Below, one piece after another: positions 1 through 7,920 of a DNA stretch of 64,000 bases. Numbering within the stretch: the first letter of the stretch is position 1; the number at the start of each line of letters is the position of its first letter. Location: the IMG/VR virus record IMGVR_UViG_3300026118_000001, positions 1 to 64,000 of that record; one strand, given 5' to 3'. Below the pieces are notes generated by a model, which saw only the letters and a list, made by a program, of their open reading frames with translations, was not told the DNA's origin and made no database searches. Source of the stretch: a virus. Both the position numbers and the translations under genes were made by a program.

Positions 1-184
1 TCCTTGTATTGAATTTTATAATAAACAAAAACAATATGAAACTTGTTTAATATTTACTGATGGTCATGCAGAAGTTCCTGAAATTAAAACAAATAAAACT
101 TTATTATGGGTAATTAGTAGTAATGGATCAGAAGAAGTAATTAAAGGGTGTGGAAAATGGATTAAAATTCCAAAAGAAAATTAA
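1..184 (+). CDS. VWA-like metallopeptidase-fold protein, C-terminal fragment
   Basis: The open frame enters from the left edge (codons begin at base 2) and ends at TAA 182-184, so only about 60 C-terminal residues are visible. They contain FTDGHAEVP followed by LLWVISSNGSEE, the pattern typical of the last strand and helix of VWA-like domains associated with a putative metallopeptidase (DUF2201 type). Such proteins commonly pair with MoxR-type AAA ATPases, and one is encoded about 1 kb downstream at 1203-2423. The TAATG overlap with the next gene indicates co-transcription. The family assignment is an inference from a short fragment. Confidence 0.6.
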   Translation, partial: PCIEFYNKQKQYETCLIFTDGHAEVPEIKTNKTLLWVISSNGSEEVIKGCGKWIKIPKEN

Positions 185-390
185 TGTATTCATTAGGTTA
201 TAAAAATAATAAAGAAACTGTATTTCAGTATAAATTAGACAATGATGATAGAGTAAGTCATATTTCCTATCTTAATATTAATTTTTCTAAAGAGGAACAA
301 AATTTTATTGATGATTTGATGAAATCTGAAGATCTTGATAATTTTTTAATTGCTAAAGCTATAATTGATAATAAAAATGAAAATGGATGA
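184..390 (+). CDS. hypothetical small protein (68 aa)
   Basis: Not recognised. The ATG overlaps the stop of the preceding gene (TAATG), which fixes the start. The protein is acidic and Asn/Lys rich, as is usual in this AT-rich genome, and has no membrane segment or cysteine motif. It is the first of four small genes lying between the VWA-like gene and its presumed MoxR partner. Confidence 0.6.
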   Translation: MYSLGYKNNKETVFQYKLDNDDRVSHISYLNINFSKEEQNFIDDLMKSEDLDNFLIAKAIIDNKNENG

Positions 391-625
391 AAAAGAATTA
401 ACAAAGGAAGTTTTATTTAAAAAATTTAATCTTGAGTCTGACTGTAATTTTAGAACCGCTGTTAATTTAGTTTTATCTGAATATAAAAATTATTCATTTA
501 AAAATGATAATGTAGATCAAATAATATCAACAGTTATGGATTTATTAGTAAATTCTGAATCAAAAAATGATCAAGATTTAATAATAGCTGCTCATATATT
601 AAATAGTTTAGAATTAGAAAAATGA
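377..625 (+). CDS. hypothetical small helical protein (82 aa)
   Basis: Not recognised. The frame is open from a TTG at 365, but ATG codons at 377 and 383 are more plausible starts; 377 is chosen, giving a 14-base overlap with the previous gene. The acidic sequence looks all-helical (KELTKEVLFKKFNLE at the start). It sits in the short-gene run ahead of the MoxR ATPase and ends in an ATGA overlap with the next gene. Confidence 0.6.
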   Translation: MKMDEKELTKEVLFKKFNLESDCNFRTAVNLVLSEYKNYSFKNDNVDQIISTVMDLLVNSESKNDQDLIIAAHILNSLELEK

Positions 626-885
626 AAGAAATACAAAGATTAACTAAGCAAGAGAAAATTGAACTTCTTTCTATGTTTAGTAGTGATAGAGATGCTTATC
701 TTTTAGCTAAAACTATGTGTTTAAAATATTTAGAAATTTATCCATCAGAAAAGAAGTTTAAAACTCATGTTTATAATCAAATAAAAGATTATAAGTATGG
801 AAATTCAATTAATAAAACTAGGTATTTTAAAACTTTACAAGATTTGAATTTAGAACCTGAAGATAATGGTAAAGGAGAAATATAA
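622..885 (+). CDS. hypothetical small protein (87 aa)
   Basis: Not recognised. The start overlaps the previous stop as ATGA, supporting translational coupling. The protein is basic and predicted helical, beginning MKEIQRLTKQEKIELLSMF, and has no cysteine motif or membrane segment. It belongs to the small-gene run between the VWA-like protein and the MoxR ATPase. Confidence 0.6.
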   Translation: MKEIQRLTKQEKIELLSMFSSDRDAYLLAKTMCLKYLEIYPSEKKFKTHVYNQIKDYKYGNSINKTRYFKTLQDLNLEPEDNGKGEI

Positions 886-1195
886 ATTAGAAGATTTTGA
901 TGATTTTATATTTTCTAAAGATGGGACCATTAGAGATATGGGTTGGATTATGGCAATAAATTCAATTGATTTAAAGAACATGCCTATTAATGATTTAATT
1001 GAATTAGATATTATTATGAGAGAGATTTATCGTCATTGGGATAATTTAGGGAATAGATTTTTACAAAAGATTAATAAAGCAATTCAAAGACATAGATTAT
1101 CAAGGGTTGCTTATGAAAATAAAAGATATTATATTAGTAGAGATGAAGATTTTCTTAAATATAAAAAAGAACGTAGATTAAAAACTAAATATTAA
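866..1195 (+). CDS. hypothetical protein (109 aa)
   Basis: Not recognised. It overlaps the preceding gene by 20 bases and starts at ATG 866. The N-terminal half is acidic with aromatic residues and the C-terminal third is strongly basic (KKERRLKTKY at the end), which would suit nucleic-acid or partner binding, though nothing specific can be read. Only seven bases separate it from the MoxR ATPase gene. Confidence 0.6.
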   Translation: MVKEKYKLEDFDDFIFSKDGTIRDMGWIMAINSIDLKNMPINDLIELDIIMREIYRHWDNLGNRFLQKINKAIQRHRLSRVAYENKRYYISRDEDFLKYKKERRLKTKY

Positions 1196-1202
1196 AATAA
1201 TT

Positions 1203-2423
1203 ATGAGTGTAATTAAACAAACAACATATAAACCTACAGAAACATATAATTTATTAAAACAATTAATAGATTCAAATGATAAAATAATTAATAAAGGTGG
1301 AATTCCAATTTCAATGTCTGTAGTTGGACCTCATGGAATTGGAAAAACTACAGTTATTAGAGAATTAGCTGAAGAATTAGGTAGAGATTTTTTTAAATTA
1401 AATTTATCACAAATTACAGAACCATCTGAATTAGTTGGATTTTATACTAAAGAATATGAAATGGCTAAAAGTGGTACTGATAGTATATGGTGTACTGAAA
1501 ATATGATTCCTGAATATAGTAAATTAGGTTATCAAAGAACTACATTAAGTAAAACATCTGCTTGTCCTCCAGATTGGGTTGTTAATTTGAAAGAAAATGG
1601 AATATTGTGTTTAGATGATTTTAGTAGAGGTAATCAATTACTAATGCAATCAGTTATGGAAATCTGTAATGAGGGAACTATGATTGGTTGGGATTTAAAA
1701 GATAAAAAGATTCAAGTTATATTGTCTGAAAATCCAGATGATGGAGAATATAATGTTCAAACAGTTGATGCAGCTCATGCTTCTAGGATGGTTAAAGTAA
1801 ATATGGTATGGGATGCTAAGGATTGGGCTGAAAGGGCTGAAAAAATTGGTTTAGATGAACGTTTAATTAATTTTGTATTATGGGCTCCTGAACTATTAGA
1901 AAATAAAAAAGCTGAAGGAATTAGTGCAAGTGGAAATGTTAGTCCCAGAATGATGGATAAGTTTTTTAGTTTAGTGAGTACAATTGATGATTTTGATAAA
2001 CATTTAGATATAATATCTACTTATGGAGATATATCAGTAGGTAAAGATTTAACTAGTCAATTAATTAATTTTGTTAATAAGAAATTAGATAAACTTCCAA
2101 GTGTTGAGAAACTAATTAAAGAATATGATGAAAAAACAGCTAAATCTCAATTAACACAATGTTGTGGAGATAGTGAGAAAGATAGTAGCAATTGGAAAGC
2201 GGCTACAGCAGCTATATTAACTACACGTATGTATAATTATATGAGATTTAATCAAAAAACTGTAAGTAAAGATAATATTAAACAATATTTAGCTTTAATT
2301 TTACATCCAAGTTTTAGTGTAGATCAAAAATATTTAATGGTTAAGCAGACTGTAGGAATTAATAATACATTTTCTCAATTATTAGCTGGAAATCCTGAAT
2401 TTATTAAATATATGGTAAAATAA
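1203..2423 (+). CDS. MoxR-type AAA+ ATPase
   Basis: An AAA+ ATPase of 406 residues. The Walker A motif GPHGIGKTT lies near residue 42, followed by FFKLNLSQITEPSELVGFY, the loop region typical of MoxR/CbxX-like dynein-branch ATPases. The Walker B motif is ILCLDDFSRG near residue 134, and a sensor-like segment VILSENPDDGEYN follows. MoxR proteins usually act as chaperones or remodelling factors with a VWA-domain partner; here a VWA-like C-terminus is encoded at the left edge of the window. The substrate is unknown. The C-terminal 200 residues are helical and would include the lid domain. The stop overlaps the start of the next gene. Confidence 0.85.
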   Translation: MSVIKQTTYKPTETYNLLKQLIDSNDKIINKGGIPISMSVVGPHGIGKTTVIRELAEELGRDFFKLNLSQITEPSELVGFYTKEYEMAKSGTDSIWCTENMIPEYSKLGYQRTTLSKTSACPPDWVVNLKENGILCLDDFSRGNQLLMQSVMEICNEGTMIGWDLKDKKIQVILSENPDDGEYNVQTVDAAHASRMVKVNMVWDAKDWAERAEKIGLDERLINFVLWAPELLENKKAEGISASGNVSPRMMDKFFSLVSTIDDFDKHLDIISTYGDISVGKDLTSQLINFVNKKLDKLPSVEKLIKEYDEKTAKSQLTQCCGDSEKDSSNWKAATAAILTTRMYNYMRFNQKTVSKDNIKQYLALILHPSFSVDQKYLMVKQTVGINNTFSQLLAGNPEFIKYMVK

Positions 2424-3250
2424 TGAGAATAGTAATAAGTGGAAATAATAAATTTATAGATCAAGATTTATTCGATTATATTAATCAGATTTGGGTAACA
2501 TATGATATTGAAATAGACAATGATAGTTGTATTTATTTTACAAAAAATACCACAGTTAATCGTTTAATAACTGATTATTGTGGAAAGAAAATATCAAGAG
2601 TAATAAAGAAAGAAAAAGCTGATTATGTAATTATTAATAAGTTTAATTTATCAAATTATCCTCAATATTTTGATGGAACAAATATAGTTGATGATGATAC
2701 TAAAGAAGTTGTATATGGAATTTATAATGAATCATGTGAAATTCAAGATACAATTGATTTAATATTAGATTTTATAGATAGAAAACAAGAAGTTAAATAT
2801 GTTAATCAAAACAAACTTAATGATAGTCTAAATAATGGTTATATAATTGATATTGAGAGTTATTCTACATTAAAAGAGTTAATTGATAGTAGTCATAGTG
2901 ATAATCATCAATTAGCTATTAATATGATAATTGGAAGTGATTTAAAGAATAATTGGGAGTGGATATTATATTTATATCATAATAAAGGAGCTCAGGTTAC
3001 TTCTTATGATAAAAAAAATATTATAAGAAATTATTTTGATACACTTAATTTAGGTTTTGGATTACATGATTTATTACCAAGAATAGATAGTTCTTTAGCT
3101 GTTGTGACTAATCCTCAAGTTAAAGATAGATTTACTTATATGGTAAAATCTCAATTTCAAAATAAGATTAATGAATATTTCAAAACTTTAGGTACTCAAA
3201 AATTCAAACTTAATGATTTTAAGATAGAATACGATGCAAATAAACAATAA
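2423..3250 (+). CDS. hypothetical protein, paralogue of the next gene (275 aa)
   Basis: Function not recognised. It starts at the ATG overlapping the MoxR stop. It shares its layout with the following protein: an N-terminal segment with a strand, then a phrase of the form KADYVIINKFNL (next protein: KADVIVISDYYKL), then a helical half with a matching pattern around NNWEWILYLY (next protein: TNEIYLQELFNLYW). The two are probably diverged tandem duplicates working beside the ATPase. The N-terminal half has the alternating pattern of a Rossmann-like alpha/beta fold, but no catalytic motif stands out. Confidence 0.65.
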   Translation: MRIVISGNNKFIDQDLFDYINQIWVTYDIEIDNDSCIYFTKNTTVNRLITDYCGKKISRVIKKEKADYVIINKFNLSNYPQYFDGTNIVDDDTKEVVYGIYNESCEIQDTIDLILDFIDRKQEVKYVNQNKLNDSLNNGYIIDIESYSTLKELIDSSHSDNHQLAINMIIGSDLKNNWEWILYLYHNKGAQVTSYDKKNIIRNYFDTLNLGFGLHDLLPRIDSSLAVVTNPQVKDRFTYMVKSQFQNKINEYFKTLGTQKFKLNDFKIEYDANKQ

Positions 3251-4022
3251 ACCTATTCATTTAGAAGTTAAATATAATGAGAATTATTATAATAAACAAG
3301 AATTTAATGATTTCTTTGAAAATAATAATATAAAATATATTTCTGAAGATATTAAAGGAAAATCTTTATATTTAATTAATAATACAGTTTCTCAGACTAA
3401 ATTAAGAGATAGTGGATTTATTATAAAAAGAGATGTATCTAAGGCTGATGTTATTGTTATTTCTGATTATTATAAATTGAAATCAAATTTTTCTTATTTA
3501 ACTAAAAGTGAAGTTGCAATTCATACTAGATATAATATTGAACACTTCTTTAATACTTATAATCAATATAATAGTTATATTTTAGATACTGAATTATATA
3601 AATATCTTTATAAATATGATGGTAATCAAGAATTATTTATTCAATGTAATGATTTATTGAAATCTAAACAAGAAGATAATATTAGAATAGCAATGGAATT
3701 TATGTCTAATGCTAATTGGGAAACTAATGAAATATATTTACAAGAATTATTTAATTTATATTGGTTTGATTGTATTAGACGTAATAATTATAAAGATAGT
3801 ATTTCTTTTAAAGGATTTCTTAATTCTTTAAGTTTTCCTTATATGAGTTTACGTTTAAATGAAGCAAATGATTATAGAGAATTATGTACTAAACAGGAAC
3901 ATCATGAATGGTTATATAATAAATATATTGAAGAATTTCAAGAAGAATTAGATTTTTTATTTGTGAAACATAAAATTAAATTAGATAAAATAGAATTTTC
4001 AATTGATAAAACTATATTTTAA
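3234..4022 (+). CDS. hypothetical protein, paralogue of the previous gene (262 aa)
   Basis: Function not recognised. It overlaps the previous gene by 17 bases and resembles it in length, order of segments and several short phrases (see the preceding entry), so tandem duplication is likely. The N-terminal half is alpha/beta-like and the C-terminal half helical with many aromatic residues. Its stop overlaps the start of the DNA ligase gene. Confidence 0.65.
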   Translation: MQINNKPIHLEVKYNENYYNKQEFNDFFENNNIKYISEDIKGKSLYLINNTVSQTKLRDSGFIIKRDVSKADVIVISDYYKLKSNFSYLTKSEVAIHTRYNIEHFFNTYNQYNSYILDTELYKYLYKYDGNQELFIQCNDLLKSKQEDNIRIAMEFMSNANWETNEIYLQELFNLYWFDCIRRNNYKDSISFKGFLNSLSFPYMSLRLNEANDYRELCTKQEHHEWLYNKYIEEFQEELDFLFVKHKIKLDKIEFSIDKTIF

Positions 4023-5101
4023 TGAAAACATTATATAAGCGTGATAGTCGTGGAAAGATTAGAATATGGCAAATTTATACTCAAGGAGCTTTATTAATTC
4101 AAGAAAGTGGATTAGAAGATGGTAAATTAGTTAAACATCAAAAGTTTTGTACTCCTAAGAATATTGGTAAATCTAATGGTACAGATTGTAATCAACAAGC
4201 TTTATTAGAAATGGATTCTTTGATTAAACAAAAACTTGATGAAGGTTATTTTGAAACTAAAGAATTAGCTGAAAGTGAAAAAGTAATTCTTCCTATGTTA
4301 GCTAAATCATATGATGATGAAAAGCATAAAATAGATTGGTCTAAAAATGTATTTATTCAGCCTAAATTAGATGGAATGAGATGTTTGGCTCATTGTAAAT
4401 CTAATGGAGATGTAGAATTAGTTTCTAGAGATGGTAAAATTATTGATAGAGATATAATGTTTCATATAATTAAAGATTTATCTAATATTAAGCAAGATAT
4501 TATTTTGGATGGTGAATTATATGCTCATGGATTAAGCTTTCAAGAAAATATGAAACTAATTAAAAAATATAGAAAGGGAGAAACTGAATTAATTAAATAT
4601 CATATCTATGATGTTGTTTTAAATGAGCCTTTTGATCATAGAGCTTCTATTATATATACAATTTCTCAAAGATTGAAATCTATTAATATTGAGTATGTTG
4701 AATCTATTGGAATGAATGATGAAAAAATGTTAATTGATTTTCATAGTGAAAATATATCTGAAGGATATGAAGGATCAATTATTAGACATGGTGATGAAGG
4801 TTATAAAATGAATGGTAGAAGTTCTAATTTATTAAAGTATAAAGACTTTAAAGATATGGATTTATCAATTTTAGATATAACTCCTAATGAAGCTAATCCT
4901 TTACATGGAACTCCTTGGTTTAAATTAAATGATAAACTGTTTAAAGCTGGGTGTAAACTAAGTCATGAAGATAGGGAGGATTTATTAACTAATAAAGATG
5001 AGTATATTGGTAAAATAGCAACTATTAGGTATTTTGAATTAACAGATGAAGGTTTATTACGCTTTCCTGTAATGGTTGGAATTAGAAATGATTTAAATTA
5101 A
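4022..5101 (+). CDS. ATP-dependent DNA ligase
   Basis: Seals nicks in duplex DNA through an enzyme-adenylate intermediate. The adenylation motif KLDGMR begins near residue 115, followed by RDGK (motif Ia), DGELYAHG (motif III), EGSIIRHG (motif IV) and LLKYKDF (motif V), in the normal order for ATP-dependent ligases. A C-terminal OB-fold follows, with VGIRNDLN at the end. The first 85 residues resemble a WGR-type domain with RIWQIYTQGALLIQESGLED, an uncommon addition that could help DNA binding. The gene lies in the replication block, so Okazaki-fragment joining or recombination is the likely role. Confidence 0.92.
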   Translation: MKTLYKRDSRGKIRIWQIYTQGALLIQESGLEDGKLVKHQKFCTPKNIGKSNGTDCNQQALLEMDSLIKQKLDEGYFETKELAESEKVILPMLAKSYDDEKHKIDWSKNVFIQPKLDGMRCLAHCKSNGDVELVSRDGKIIDRDIMFHIIKDLSNIKQDIILDGELYAHGLSFQENMKLIKKYRKGETELIKYHIYDVVLNEPFDHRASIIYTISQRLKSINIEYVESIGMNDEKMLIDFHSENISEGYEGSIIRHGDEGYKMNGRSSNLLKYKDFKDMDLSILDITPNEANPLHGTPWFKLNDKLFKAGCKLSHEDREDLLTNKDEYIGKIATIRYFELTDEGLLRFPVMVGIRNDLN

Positions 5102-5106
5102 TAAAT

Positions 5107-5286
5107 ATGTTAGAAAGAGATTTAAATCCTCCAGAATTTTATTATAAACCTGATAGAAGTGGTTATTGTGATAAATGTTGTGAATTTGATGAATTAAAAG
5201 AAGTAGAAAGAGATTATTGGTTATGTTTTGAATGTAGAGAAGAAGCATGGTTAAATTTACATAATAAAAGTAATAAAGAAGAATAA
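5107..5286 (+). CDS. small zinc-ribbon protein (59 aa)
   Basis: A 59-residue frame from ATG 5107 to TAA 5286 fills the gap between the ligase and the next gene. It contains two CxxC knuckles, CDKC near residue 21 and CFEC near residue 40, the usual layout of a zinc ribbon. The target is unknown. Position and tight spacing support it being a real gene. Confidence 0.65.
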   Translation: MLERDLNPPEFYYKPDRSGYCDKCCEFDELKEVERDYWLCFECREEAWLNLHNKSNKEE

Positions 5287-5288
5287 AT

Positions 5289-5546
5289 ATGACAGAAGAC
5301 GGTAAAGAAGATATATCTTGGATGGCTACTCAGTTAATTAATGATAGAGATATGTCTAAAATTGAAGAACCTAAAGAATTAACAAGAAGTTTTGGTGGTA
5401 AAATTGATGGTTTTATTTCTTCTTTAGAAGAAGCCCATGAAAAAAGACATTTGAAAGCTTATTTAAAAGGAAAGAAGTATTTTAGACATGGATTTTATGA
5501 GAATAAAAAGCCTAGATATTATGATGTAATAGAAAATTGGAAGTAA
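5289..5546 (+). CDS. hypothetical protein (85 aa)
   Basis: Not recognised. It starts two bases after the zinc-ribbon gene. The protein is charged, with a basic C-terminal half (LKGKKYFRHGFYENKKPRYY), and has no membrane or cysteine motif. Confidence 0.6.
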   Translation: MTEDGKEDISWMATQLINDRDMSKIEEPKELTRSFGGKIDGFISSLEEAHEKRHLKAYLKGKKYFRHGFYENKKPRYYDVIENWK

Positions 5547-5566
5547 ACTAAACTAAATTTAAATTT

Positions 5567-5743
5567 ATGATTATTGAAGAACCAGAAGAATTACAAATGT
5601 ATATTGATTTTATGATGAAAAGTAAAATATATGATAATATTCATGATTTAATTGATGATTTAAAATATGAGTTTGATATAAATTTAAATGAACAACAAAT
5701 TGAAAATATAAATGAAAGCGAAGAAAAAACCAGTAATAATTGA
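5567..5743 (+). CDS. hypothetical small acidic protein (58 aa)
   Basis: A 58-residue frame starting at ATG 5567 that covers a stretch otherwise without a gene and overlaps the next gene by 32 bases. It is acidic and helical (MIIEEPEELQMYIDF). Not recognised. The large overlap lowers confidence a little, but similar overlaps occur elsewhere in this window. Confidence 0.5.
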   Translation: MIIEEPEELQMYIDFMMKSKIYDNIHDLIDDLKYEFDINLNEQQIENINESEEKTSNN

Positions 5744-5987
5744 TTATTATATAATTAATACAGAATCATCAGAGAATGGTACAAAATTAGTTGAATGGGT
5801 TAATTCATTTAATGATAATTTTCTTGATAATTTTGTATTAAATTATGATAGCAAGACAATAAGTGTAAAGACATTGGAAGGAACTTCATATAATGTAACA
5901 AATGATGATATAATTATAAGAGGTATAAAAGGTGAATATTATCCTTGTAAGAAAGATATATTTGAAGCAACTTATGATATATTATAA
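5712..5987 (+). CDS. conserved phage protein with GVKGEFYPCKPDIF-like C-terminus (91 aa)
   Basis: Small protein of a family common in phages but without a defined activity. The family hallmarks are the N-terminal KKPVIIDYY (usually KKPVVIEA) and the C-terminal IIRGIKGEYYPCKKDIFEAT (usually IIKGVKGEFYPCKPDIFE). The stop overlaps the next start as TAATGA. The family is recognised; the function is not. Confidence 0.75.
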   Translation: MKAKKKPVIIDYYIINTESSENGTKLVEWVNSFNDNFLDNFVLNYDSKTISVKTLEGTSYNVTNDDIIIRGIKGEYYPCKKDIFEATYDIL

Positions 5988-6205
5988 TGATAAATGATGA
6001 AGATATTAAATCATTAATTCAAATAGCAGAATTACAACCACCAAATAAAATAGAAGTAATTCAGAGATATATTTTTGATTTAAAAGAAAAACAAGTAAAT
6101 ATTAATATTCCTAGAGATATGATTAACCAAATGTTAATGGAACAAGCTTATAATATAGCTAAGGAATATTATTTAGATAAATTTAAGGAGAATAATGCAA
6201 GTTAA
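5987..6205 (+). CDS. hypothetical small protein (72 aa)
   Basis: Not recognised. The start overlaps the preceding stop, and its 3' end overlaps the next gene by 11 bases. It is a helical, acidic protein. The sequence AAGGAG a few bases before the next gene's ATG at 6195 is one of the few Shine-Dalgarno-like sites in the window. Confidence 0.6.
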   Translation: MINDEDIKSLIQIAELQPPNKIEVIQRYIFDLKEKQVNINIPRDMINQMLMEQAYNIAKEYYLDKFKENNAS

Positions 6206-6806
6206 TATAGATAAATTATTAAAATTAAAGATTCCATTAGAAGCTTATTTTATTCTTTGGTGTATTTATAATGAAGAAGTAGATGCGTTAGCTAATTATA
6301 TTAATAATAATAAATCTATTCCTATTAATATTTATGAATTATTATCTAATGATAATTGGTTAATTTTTACTGGAGAAACCAATGATTTAAATAATGTTGA
6401 ATTAACAGATAAATTTGCTAAAGAATTTCTTGGAATAATTAATTATAATGGTACATTAACATTTGATGATGCTTTTCAACAACTAAGGGATCATTTTCCT
6501 ATTAAAGCTGGTAATTCTGAAAGAAGATTACAAGGAAATCCTGAAAAATGTAAGAATTTATATAAATCTATTATTATTAAAAATGGTAGAATTGATGAAG
6601 CATTACATTCTTTAATATTACAATGTGTTAATTATGAAATTAATTTAAGAACTAAGGCTAAAAGTTTAGAATATTTTAAATTAATGACAACATGGTTAAA
6701 CCAGAGAGAATGGGAATTATATAAATTAGAAGTTGAAGAGATTATTAGGAAAGATGGGTTTATTGATAAGAATGGAAGTGATGAATTAAGAGAAGATAGA
6801 TTATGA
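6195..6806 (+). CDS. hypothetical protein ahead of the replicative helicase (203 aa)
   Basis: Not recognised by motif. The protein appears largely helical: an N-terminal segment IPLEAYFILWCIYNEEVDAL, a central segment DAFQQLRDHFPIKAGN, and a C-terminal segment ending in a charged helix. It starts behind an AAGGAG site and overlaps the DnaB-like helicase gene (ATGA at 6803). A role as helicase loader or replication adapter would fit the position, but that is inference from context only. Confidence 0.65.
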   Translation: MQVNIDKLLKLKIPLEAYFILWCIYNEEVDALANYINNNKSIPINIYELLSNDNWLIFTGETNDLNNVELTDKFAKEFLGIINYNGTLTFDDAFQQLRDHFPIKAGNSERRLQGNPEKCKNLYKSIIIKNGRIDEALHSLILQCVNYEINLRTKAKSLEYFKLMTTWLNQREWELYKLEVEEIIRKDGFIDKNGSDELREDRL

Positions 6807-7879
6807 GTATTATAGAAAGAGTAATAGAAGAGCTAAAGGAAAACAAACAGAAGAGATTAAAAGGTGAAGATATTTTAATACCTTGGTTAAATTTACCTAA
6901 ACTCTCTACTGTTCTTCCTGGAGTACAAAAAGGTAGATATGTAATTATAACAGCAAACAGTAAAGTTGGGAAAACTCAAATTGCTGATTATCTATATTTA
7001 TATGAACCTTTAAATTATATATTAAATAATAAAACTAATCTTAAATTAAAAATTTTTTATTTCAGCTTGGAAATCTCGAAAGAAGATAAATTATTACAAA
7101 TGATTTCTAATAAAATATATAATGATAAGAAATATATTATCTCTATGGATAATTTAAAATCTTATTTTAAAGGATATGTTTTAGAGGATAGAGTTGAACA
7201 ATTAATAGACAGTTATAAAGATTATTTTACTAGAGTGGAATCTATTGTTACAATAATAGATAACATAAGAAATCCACATGGTATATATAAAGAGGTTAGA
7301 AAATATGCTAGAGAAAATGGTAAGTTCTTTTTAAAAGATGGTACAGAAGTGGATCCAGTAGCTAACCCATTTTATGATTATTATGAACCAAATGATCCTC
7401 ATGAGCAAGTTATAGTTATAACTGATAGTTTATCTTTATTACAACCTGAAAAAATTGATGGTAAACAACAAGAACTTTGGGATGCTATGTTTAAATTTAG
7501 TTCTGATTATAGTTTAAAAATGAGAGATAATTTTAAATATACAGTTGTTAATATTCAACAGCAAGCAGGAGATCAAGAAAAACAACAATTTACTTTTAAG
7601 GGAAGTACAATTATTGATAAATTAAGACCTAGTGCTGATGGTTTAGGTGATTGTAAATTAACTGGTAGGGATTGTGATTTGATGATTGGTTTATTTGCAC
7701 CAGCTCGTTATAAAGTTAAAGAATATCAAGGATTTAATATAGAAAAATTAAAAGATAACTATAGAGAACTTTGTATTATTTTTAATAGAAGAGGTGGAGG
7801 AAATATTAATTTAGATTTATTTTTTCAAGGTGAGTGTAATTATTTTAGAGAGCTTGGAGATAGTGAATTTAGGGTATAA
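6803..7879 (+). CDS. DnaB-like replicative helicase (SF4)
   Basis: A RecA-fold motor of the DnaB family that unwinds DNA at the replication fork. The Walker A motif ANSKVGKTQ lies near residues 50-58. It is followed by KIFYFSLEISKEDKLLQMIS, the helicase H1a segment; Walker B is VIVITDSLSLLQ; and VVNIQQQAG corresponds to H3. At 358 residues it has the motor domain with a short N-terminal extension and lacks the usual DnaB N-terminal domain, as is seen in some phages. Its stop is followed by 41 bases and an inserted GIY-YIG gene. Confidence 0.85.
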   Translation: MSIIERVIEELKENKQKRLKGEDILIPWLNLPKLSTVLPGVQKGRYVIITANSKVGKTQIADYLYLYEPLNYILNNKTNLKLKIFYFSLEISKEDKLLQMISNKIYNDKKYIISMDNLKSYFKGYVLEDRVEQLIDSYKDYFTRVESIVTIIDNIRNPHGIYKEVRKYARENGKFFLKDGTEVDPVANPFYDYYEPNDPHEQVIVITDSLSLLQPEKIDGKQQELWDAMFKFSSDYSLKMRDNFKYTVVNIQQQAGDQEKQQFTFKGSTIIDKLRPSADGLGDCKLTGRDCDLMIGLFAPARYKVKEYQGFNIEKLKDNYRELCIIFNRRGGGNINLDLFFQGECNYFRELGDSEFRV

Positions 7880-7881
7880 AT

Positions 7882-7915
7882 AAGTTGTAAAATACAAATT
7901 TATTTTGTAACTTTA
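7882..7915 (+). promoter_or_regulatory. late-type promoter-like element before the GIY-YIG gene
   Basis: AAGTTG at 7882-7887, exactly 20 bases, then TAACTTTA at 7908-7915. The first box, its preceding AT and the 20-base spacing match four elements in the virion half; the second box keeps TAnnTTTA. The expected start site lies within a few bases of the GIY-YIG ATG at 7921, so the transcript would be nearly leaderless. An inverted repeat TTGTAAA / TTTACAA overlaps the element. Confidence 0.5.
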
Positions 7916-7920
7916 CAATT

